Assembly (NCBI GenBank): GCA_036897485.1 | Contig: JAYMTF010001101.1 | Coordinates: forward strand, 1-26,347 | Direction: 5' to 3' | From: Pelargonium nanum | Taxonomy: Eukaryota; Streptophyta; Magnoliopsida; Geraniales; Geraniaceae | DNA length: 26,347 bases | Shown here: positions 20,155 to 26,347 of the stretch, piece by piece | How positions within the stretch are numbered: the stretch's first letter is position 1 | Layout of the letters: each line of letters starts with the position of its first letter | Position numbers and translations under genes: made by a program | The notes under the pieces: generated by a model | The model's database searches: none | The model's input: the letters and a program-made list of their open reading frames with translations, nothing else | What the model was told of the DNA's origin: nothing

Positions 20155-23100
20155 CTCATGGTTTGCTGCAGTTTGATTGTCATTGTACCTGTGACCATGT
20201 GAGTTCCAAGCATATCGGTTAGAACAATCGAATCAATAAACATAAAAAGAAAAAAGGACGGACCAATGCACGAATCTCTAACCATTTTGAGGCATGAGAG
20301 AGTGAATAAGTATCAATCTTTATACCATTGGTTAATGTTAATTGTTAATAATATCTTTGTATCAATGTAGTTTGATGTTAATGTTAACCATTTTTCAGTG
20401 ACAGATGACCAAATTTTTGTCCAAAACTTATGTATTTTTTCTATACATGTCATAGTATGTTTTGTTATATAAACAAGAAATTTGATTGTAAGCAATTCAT
20501 TCCACAATTTAAAAATACATAATAAAACCAAAACATGTAATCTCCAATATTATTACTTTCATTTCTTTTGTAATCTCTAACATCAAACACTGTGATTTTC
20601 ACAGACTAGAATGAGCAATTGAAAAAAAAGTTGCAACTGACTATCAAGAAATGCAAGACTAGTTCCCAGCAAGCCAAAAGTCAAGCTATTAAATATATGT
20701 TGCAATCGACACTCAAACAAATGTATTCTTAAGCATTTTTAAGGAAACCTTACCGAATCTGCAATTTGTTGCTGCGACGCAAAGGCCGATAGAAATTTTC
20801 AGGCTGCTCAGATAATTGGTGGCTGTATGGATTGCTTTGCTGCCCAGCTTCCCATGATAATCCAAGTCTTTGGTTGGTTTCCTCCAACTGCATGCCATGC
20901 AATATATATATGACTTAGATATGAGATTAATGATATAGAAGCAATATATGTTCTTGCAAAATTTATATCCTAGTGTGTATTGAACACATCATAATATAAA
21001 TGTGTGTGGAAAAAAATAATCACAATGACGGGTCTCCAACCTGAGACCTCTGAAGGAATGCAAGCGCCTTAAACAGCTTGGCCTTACGGGTGTTGGTAAA
21101 TAAAATAAATGAAAAATGGAATGGAAAACTTGGAGAAAATATTTATGCCAAGTAAATTAAGCCTAAATTCTTACCTTCCTCATCAAGGCATTGTTGGTTT
21201 CCAGTTGCTCATCATTCTGCAGAAGCATGAATGGAGCTTATATATTGAGATCATGTGATACAAAGACATAGTGAGGTTTGCTTAATGTTCTTGAGCCTTT
21301 AATATTTACCTTTTTTTGAAGATCAGCTATTTGGTCAAGCACATGTTGGGTCTGCAAAATAAGAATGCATTTCTTGATAATACCATTCCAAAATGATAGA
21401 TTAAAAATATTCAATGATCAATACTATTTGGAGACAAGAGTATGTTAAATTTTCTAAGGAGCTTATTATTGTATCGTAAACTTTCCAAGGAACTTTCTTT
21501 GAAATTTTATGTCATGGAAGAGCGGCTACGAAGATGGTTAGAGTATGATAAATAAAATAAAATATGAAAAATATCTAAGTGCACTAAAATATATAAAAAT
21601 CCATAGATGAGAGGAGATAGATGTTCAGAGATTGATAGATTTGGGAAATAGATAAAAATTTAATTGAATAATTTTGATAGTGCCTAAGATTCGAACACTT
21701 CAACACTTCAATAATTGAAGGCCGAATTACCACATGTTTATATGTATACATCAGCGCGATGAGCTTAAACCAAATGAAATTCGGTTTAGGTTAATTAAGC
21801 CAACAATAAAATAATGAATTCATCAAAAATATGATTTGACAAGGTCCGAACAAAAAAAATTCAAGGCATATACTTTATTGTCATATACATATTCTTACAA
21901 TATCTTAGACATGAGATGATGTAGATTATTCAGTGAAAGACTTGAAACAATTACACTGCATATATTATATATATGTGATGTCCAAACCTAGCTATTACAA
22001 ATGAAGCATTTCTGTAATGCTTCCCATAATCACAACGACCTCACTTCAAGAAGTTTTATTTTTGGTGACGACCAACAAGTCGTCACAAAAAATTGTCGTT
22101 CAGAATTGCAAATATATTAAACAATTGTCAAAGATCGCTTTGACTGTCATGTGAAATTCACCTTAATTTGGTGAGGAGGCTTAATATAGTGTCTCAACCT
22201 TGCTAGGGCCCATACTCTTGCTAGAGTCGCTAGTTTAGTTTTATGTCTGGTCGTTGTACTTGGGATGCCCCGGTTTGTCCACCGGTTGTAACTCGAGTTT
22301 TGAGTAATGATTTAATATAATGCAATGCATTTTGATTCAAAAATATAGTGTCTCAATCTCAATGGGAAATAAAAGGTTCCAAAAATATATGTACCTTTAT
22401 GGATCTGATTTTCTTCAAAGTTGAGTCCAGCTGATGCTCAATCTGCGAAAGCTCCTTTGTTTCCATCTCCCCAAGATCTTCACCAAGGAAGTTTCTACAA
22501 ATTGCCCATTAAGTTTTTGAAGTAATTAATATTACTTGCTTTGTTGCAATACCTTTCTTCAATTAATTGATCACTAACAAATGTGATCTTGTTGATAATC
22601 TTATAACTTACCTCTCTGTACTTTGTAAAACCTCAACTTTTGCTTTTAGCTTAAGATATTCTTCGTAGTTTTTCTACATTACACATAACAAAAATTCATC
22701 TTACCATAAAATCTATGCAAGGTAGGGATATTTTGCAGAATGCATTAAAATATGGCAACACCTGGGTGCCCTAACATCTAACAAGCTCACAAATATTGTT
22801 CACAAATGTTTTTATTCGTTTTTAATGTTGGTTTAAAAATATATATTCATTGTTGGTCTAAACTACTTCTCATAATTTTATGCACATATTTGTGTAACTG
22901 AATTTGTATACTTAGATTTTTTCTTCATAACATATCAACATATTCCAGAGCTTTTACAATGGCCTCGTAGCACCGAGAATGGTAAGTGGGTGTGTATTAT
23001 AATTCCGCCATATGGGGATAGGGTTTCCCATTTCTCTGTCATTTTACTAAATATATATATATATTTTGATAAGCGAAGGGACAACAGGCCTACAAAAGCA

Positions 23101-23629
23101 AGTGTTTCTCACCTTCTAGTGGGGCCGTCACCCGAGTTAGTTGTTAGTTTACCCTTAAACCTATAAATCTCACCCCATACCGTCGGCAAGGAGGCTCGAA
23201 CCTGAGACCTCAAAGGAAATACAAAGCGCATCAACCGCTTGGCCCAACATGCCCTGGTTAATTATATATGATTATAAACGAAAAAGGTTATGCATGTTAA
23301 TTGACGGTTGGATGGACGGAATGAGTGGAGAAAAGTACAAGGTAGTCAAAAGTTACGAAAGAAAGTATAAGGTAGGCAGTTACAAAATGTGTCAATCATA
23401 TGTAAGATAGCCATAAATAACTATCCTTTTGCTTTAACTAGAAAGGGTGCCTTCCCGGGAGTGTATCAGTGTGGTACACTTATTTGAAGACTACAACTCA
23501 ACTATAATGCTAAGTTACTGTTCTAATGTAACAAAGTTCATTACACTAACCCGCATCTCCTCCTCCGATTGGTTTGCATCCAACGATCTATAACTGCATT
23601 TTTGATACCTCTCCAGTGTCTTGGCCATG
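20092..23629 (-). CDS. SEP-like: SEPALLATA-like MIKC MADS-box transcription factor, exons 2-8 (exon 1 off window)
   Basis: Minus-strand exons: 23629-23551, 22673-22612, 22494-22395, 21351-21310, 21216-21175, 20887-20754 and 20188-20092, ending TGA at 20094-20092. The lengths 79, 62, 100, 42, 42 match SEP-type MIKC genes, and all phases agree. The peptide starts S-MAKTLERYQKC (I domain), continues through the K domain with YLKLKAKVE, FLGEDLGEM, KKIRSIKTQ and LDQIADLQKK, then has the WEAGQQSNPYSHQ stretch of SEP C-terminal regions, and ends NGFIYDWML, a variant of the SEP II motif (usually GFIPGWML). SEP proteins form the floral quartets that specify flower organs. Exon 1, coding the DNA-binding MADS domain, is absent up to 26347; a first intron over 2.7 kb is implied. 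The motif usually near NPTLQIGY is diverged (RRSNKLQIRY). Confidence 0.9.
21021..21097 (-). mobile_element. fragment of a tRNA-derived SINE in MADS intron 6
   Basis: On the minus strand it reads GTAAGGCCAAGCTGTTTAAG (box A part) then GAGGTCTCAGGTTGGAGACC (box B part). These match the 5' tRNA-like head of the fuller copy at 23068-23257. Only the head is present. Confidence 0.65.
22183..22356 (+). mobile_element. short retroposed insert with perfect 15-bp target-site duplication (LINE-like 3' end)
   Basis: AATATAGTGTCTCAA occurs at 22183-22197 and 22342-22356, bounding a 144-bp insert that ends in a short A-rich tail (ATTCAAA). The insert, with CCGGTTTGTCCACCGGTTGT inside it, has a higher GC content than its flanks and recalls the 3' UTR of plant L1-type LINEs. 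Target-site duplication plus A-rich end is the mark of target-primed reverse transcription, so a 5'-truncated LINE is the best guess; a SINE is less likely because no pol III boxes are seen. It lies in MADS intron 4, antisense to the gene. Confidence 0.7.
23068..23257 (-). mobile_element. tRNA-derived SINE in MADS intron 2
   Basis: On the minus strand the head reads GGGCATGTTGGGCCAAGCGG (box A) and GAGGTCTCAGGTTCGAGCCT (box B), about 45 bp apart, as in tRNA-derived SINEs. The body follows, with CGGGTGACGGCCCCACTAGA, and it ends CCCTTCGCTTATC before an AT-rich run. It is not the Au family found in the P450 introns. Ends are approximate and no clear target-site duplication was found. Confidence 0.75.
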
Positions 23630-24350
23630 CTAAAAATGATTTGAAAACCATATGCAAATAATCAATTTCCCGTGTCAAATCTTAAGGAAAAATGAATGGA
23701 AGATTTTTTAAATGATTTTTATTAAAATATATGTAAAATATTAACATTCGTAATAAATTCATTAACATGTTAAAATTTCTTAATTTCATTTTCTAAACAG
23801 TTTTTTTTAATAATATCACATACATGTAAAAGTATATATAAAAATACTTTTCCTAAGTGATTGGTAGGCAGATACACGATAAAATGTGCATATTTGTGAA
23901 GACAAATTAATATTTACCTCTTATATCAAATAGTGACTAAGAGGTCTGTTCGAATGAGGAACGCTAGCTATGCTAATACATGACATGGATTTGAGATTTC
24001 AATCAGAACGCATCCTGACATTATGCTCCGAAGAAATATTATGAGTAGTTCTTGTCTTTTTAGTTAGGGATAAACTTTTGTTTAGATGGAAGAGGGTTGT
24101 CTCGTTGGATTGTAATTCTATTTTTGTAGGCAAAGGTTACCTCAACAATGGTTTGCTTTGAATTAGAGTTGATCATATAGGTATGACATAGTCGGTTACA
24201 ACATATTAACAATAATTGCATCAAAAGGACGAAGAAGTTGAGATTTATAAGCATGAATCAATAAGACATCAAAATGCACATTTGCGTAGAAGTTAAGTCA
24301 ATTAAGAAACTTTTTCACTATATGGAATGAAACTCTGTAAAAATAAATTT

Positions 24351-25171
24351 TGATGATGCCCAATAAAATTTGAGCCAATAACGGGACGACTAGTGGCACT
24401 AGAGAACGTGTCATCAGTCATAGTACACTGAGTCAAACTCGGCTCAGTCTTCAACAAAAGATAATTTGAGTCAATCGGTTCGACGCTCAGTCAACTAGAT
24501 CGTACTTGGTTAACATCAGTCAACTCAGTCAAACTTGGTCAAATCCTTGAGTCGACTTTGAACAAAAGCCGGCTCAAGAGTTTGGTTCGCTGAAGAGTAG
24601 TACGTTAAGGACAAAGACACAAATGGGCATGTCCGCAAGACCATCCATGAAAACCTCTCATAGCGAAGTTTGAGGAAACAGTCTCTCTCTCACTCTCTTT
24701 CCTTAGGGAATGAGAGAAACATTCTCCATTAGGAAGCACTTCATGCAATGGGTGTGATCTTGAGCATAAGTATCAGGACCAAAGGGAAGTTAGAGTCAGT
24801 GCAAATCCCTCCCCCCGAAGTAAGGCACCGAACTCTTACTACGCCCACAGAACTTGGAGAGCTCTCGAAGGATGGAAGAAGTCACACTTAGAGAAAATAG
24901 CCAAGTCCACAAGTAAGCCCACCAGTTTCTCAATCAATCAGACGCCGCCACATCACCAAGTAAGTTGGAGCTCTATAAATTGAAGTCTCCAACAAAGGTA
25001 AAATCACATTCTTACTCTTACACAGATTGAACGGTTCAAAGTGCACAAGAATTATCTCAAACGTCTTGACAAGAAGTTGGGTTCAAATATTCACTACGTA
25101 CGAAACCTATAATTTACTGTTCATTGCTATTAGTTTGTGAACAATTGTTGTTGATTGATATCTTCATATCA
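24351..25171 (+). mobile_element. LTR-like segment, possible solo LTR or LTR remnant (fossil)
   Basis: The segment begins TGATGATGCC, ends near TTCATATCA, has a clearly higher GC content than its flanks, a TATA-like box (TATAAAT at 24974-24980) and a repeat-rich upstream part, in the order of an LTR U3-R layout. No coding domains, primer-binding site or second LTR are seen and no target-site duplication could be fixed, so the bounds and the family are uncertain. It is broken or solo. It could instead be a promoter of an unseen transcript. Confidence 0.35.
24431..24542 (-). promoter_or_regulatory. cluster of six W-box motifs (TTGACY)
   Basis: On the minus strand TTGACT occurs at 24431-24436, 24469-24474, 24489-24494, 24518-24523 and 24527-24532, and TTGACC at 24537-24542. 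WRKY factors bind this motif. The motifs sit in short imperfect repeats of CTCAGTCAA on the plus strand, upstream of the TATA-like box at 24974. Confidence 0.6.
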
Positions 25172-26250
25172 AGAAATCAAGGTTAAAAGTCGTTTAATTT
25201 TAATGCTATGTTGATAAAATTTGGTAAACTGGGCAATGACTTAAATCTGAAGGTACCATTGCTGAATGATGCACATGTTTAAACCCTGTTTCGCTTCATC
25301 ACTATAGATTTATGTGGGATAGTTGGTTTCAAGATACTTTGTACGTAGAATAATATCTCTTACCTTAGGTCAACACTACCCCTTACTCTAATGGGTTCAT
25401 TTGAAACTAAAAAAAGTTGGACTATTTAATCTTTGTGATTTAGAGTTGTAAAATGGTCGAAATCCATAGTTCTAACCCTTTTAAAGTGGGTAGTTGAAAA
25501 TTTTGTGTACTTAACTCATTTATGTGAGTTAACTATTAAAATAATTATTTTATACGAATCTCGTATGGGCTAATTTGAAAAGTATATTGTATTGAAATAC
25601 AAATGCACTTCATGTCATTCAGCTAAGTGAAACCTATACGCACTCGCTCCAACTTCATTCAGCTAGGTTATAGCATTGGGTGAATATCTCGAGTCAAATG
25701 TCCTATTCTTTTTGCACCGAAAACCTATATCCAAAATTCTGTTTTAGATTCAATTTTAACTATTGCGGATTTGTTATACTTATGTTATGTTTTCAATTCA
25801 TGAATTGACCTTTATAGAATTGAATAATGCAATTCAAAACCTCTATTTAAGGTTGTTGATCCCCCAACTCACTTGTAGACAATTTTGAGTGAGATAAGAT
25901 TTTGTTGGTGGAGTTTTCGTGCGGTAGGCTGCCTGAGCAGCAATTTCCGTTGGAATTCCACATGAACATGCATTGTACGAGCTTCGTGAAATATATATAC
26001 TATCTTAATGAAAAGATCGTTGTAACGAATAGCACGGTGCACGAGTAATTTATTTTTAATCCGGTCTCTTTTTATCACAAATCGATGTCTGCTTAAGAAA
26101 AATGTTCATCTTGTTTCATTCTGCTTTTGGATTCTTGAAACTGTTTTAAATAATATATTTCATTTGCAAATATCCTTCTCTGCCTATATTTGCTTTCTGT
26201 TAATTGCTTAAAATTATTTTATATTTCTTCTGTTCACTGTGTTTATATTC

Positions 26251-26341
26251 ATCTCATTTACAATTTCTACCATTATTATCTGTTATATTTATTTTTTTAT
26301 TAAATCTCATTTACAATTTCTACCATTATTATCTGTTATAT
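26251..26341. repeat. perfect 38-bp direct repeat, period 53 bp
   Basis: The segment starting ATCTCATTTACAATTTC and ending ATTATCTGTTATAT occurs at 26251-26288 and 26304-26341 without mismatch. It touches the right edge of the window, so further copies may follow. Confidence 0.9.
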
Positions 26342-26347
26342 GAAAAT

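Larger units (their letters stand above)
23630..26347. other. non-coding right end, probably intron 1 of the SEP-like gene
   Basis: No MADS-domain exon or other credible coding exon is visible on either strand. The stretch holds an LTR-like fossil (about 24351-25171) and a 38-bp duplication at the right edge (26251-26341). The remaining sequence is AT-rich with no feature seen. If exon 1 lies to the right, all of this is first intron, which is often long in MIKC genes. Confidence 0.55.

Noticed and set aside
20188-20285. Extending the last MADS exon upstream to 20285
   Set aside because: The upstream frame does not match SEP proteins. The CACAG|G acceptor at 20188-20192 joins exon 7 in phase and gives the expected LQIRYND sequence.
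20313-20531. 72-codon minus-strand frame in the last MADS intron
   Set aside because: It lies in the intron between exons 7 and 8, with AT-rich composition and no domain.
23190-23257. Possible tRNA gene
   Set aside because: Box A and box B are present, but no full cloverleaf with an acceptor stem can be formed and the sequence continues into a SINE body.
1-26347. CRISPR arrays, operons or other bacterial systems
   Set aside because: The sequence is a plant nuclear locus with spliced genes. No regularly spaced repeat array or bacterial gene was seen.

Overview
The window is nuclear DNA from a flowering plant, almost certainly a core eudicot. It is AT-rich, its genes are split by GT-AG introns, and it carries a CYP749A-type cytochrome P450 array, a plant-type NOP14 gene, a myristoylated RING-H2 gene, a SEPALLATA-type MADS-box gene and Au-like SINEs. 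I cannot name the species from the sequence.

Positions 1-7.9 kb hold a tandem P450 cluster. Three complete genes (called A, B and C here) lie head-to-tail on the minus strand at 416-2310, 2788-5041 and 5770-7866. Each has five exons, and their splice sites all fall at the same codons. They encode 518, 517 and 517 residues with no internal stop. The last 42 codons of a fourth, plus-strand P450 sit at 2-130, tail to tail with gene A, so the cluster continues leftward with an inversion. A short exon-1 relic lies between B and C. Introns 4 of B and C both contain an Au-like SINE.

Positions 9.2-15.6 kb hold a 14-exon minus-strand gene for nucleolar protein 14 (950 residues), needed for small-subunit ribosome biogenesis. 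Its leader and promoter carry telo-boxes and site II (TGGGCY) elements, the usual signature of plant ribosome-biogenesis genes. Its first intron appears to be of the rarer GC-AG type. From 15.6 to 17.3 kb is an intergenic stretch with a hAT-like MITE rich in CGTGTC/GACACG words.

Positions 17.3-19.15 kb hold a small plus-strand gene for a 144-residue RING-H2 protein with an N-terminal MGSICSC acylation signature. Positions 20.1-23.6 kb hold exons 2-8 of a SEPALLATA-like MADS-box gene on the minus strand. Exon lengths 79-62-100-42-42-134-97 agree with the SEP pattern. The MADS-domain exon 1 is not found up to 26347 and should lie beyond the right edge. Its introns hold a tRNA-derived SINE, a fragment of the same SINE, and a LINE-like insert bounded by a perfect 15-bp target-site duplication. 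The right 2.7 kb is non-coding, contains an LTR-like fossil segment with a dense W-box cluster, and is probably intron 1 of the MADS gene.

The genes are not functionally linked: this is a P450 cluster next to housekeeping and developmental genes. I saw no clear evidence of a wholly new biological system. The most notable points are the loss of the I-helix acid in P450 A, the shared intronic SINEs and P450 relics, the very short predicted P450 leaders, and four short-period direct duplications, one of which copies coding sequence of the MADS gene into its own 3' UTR.
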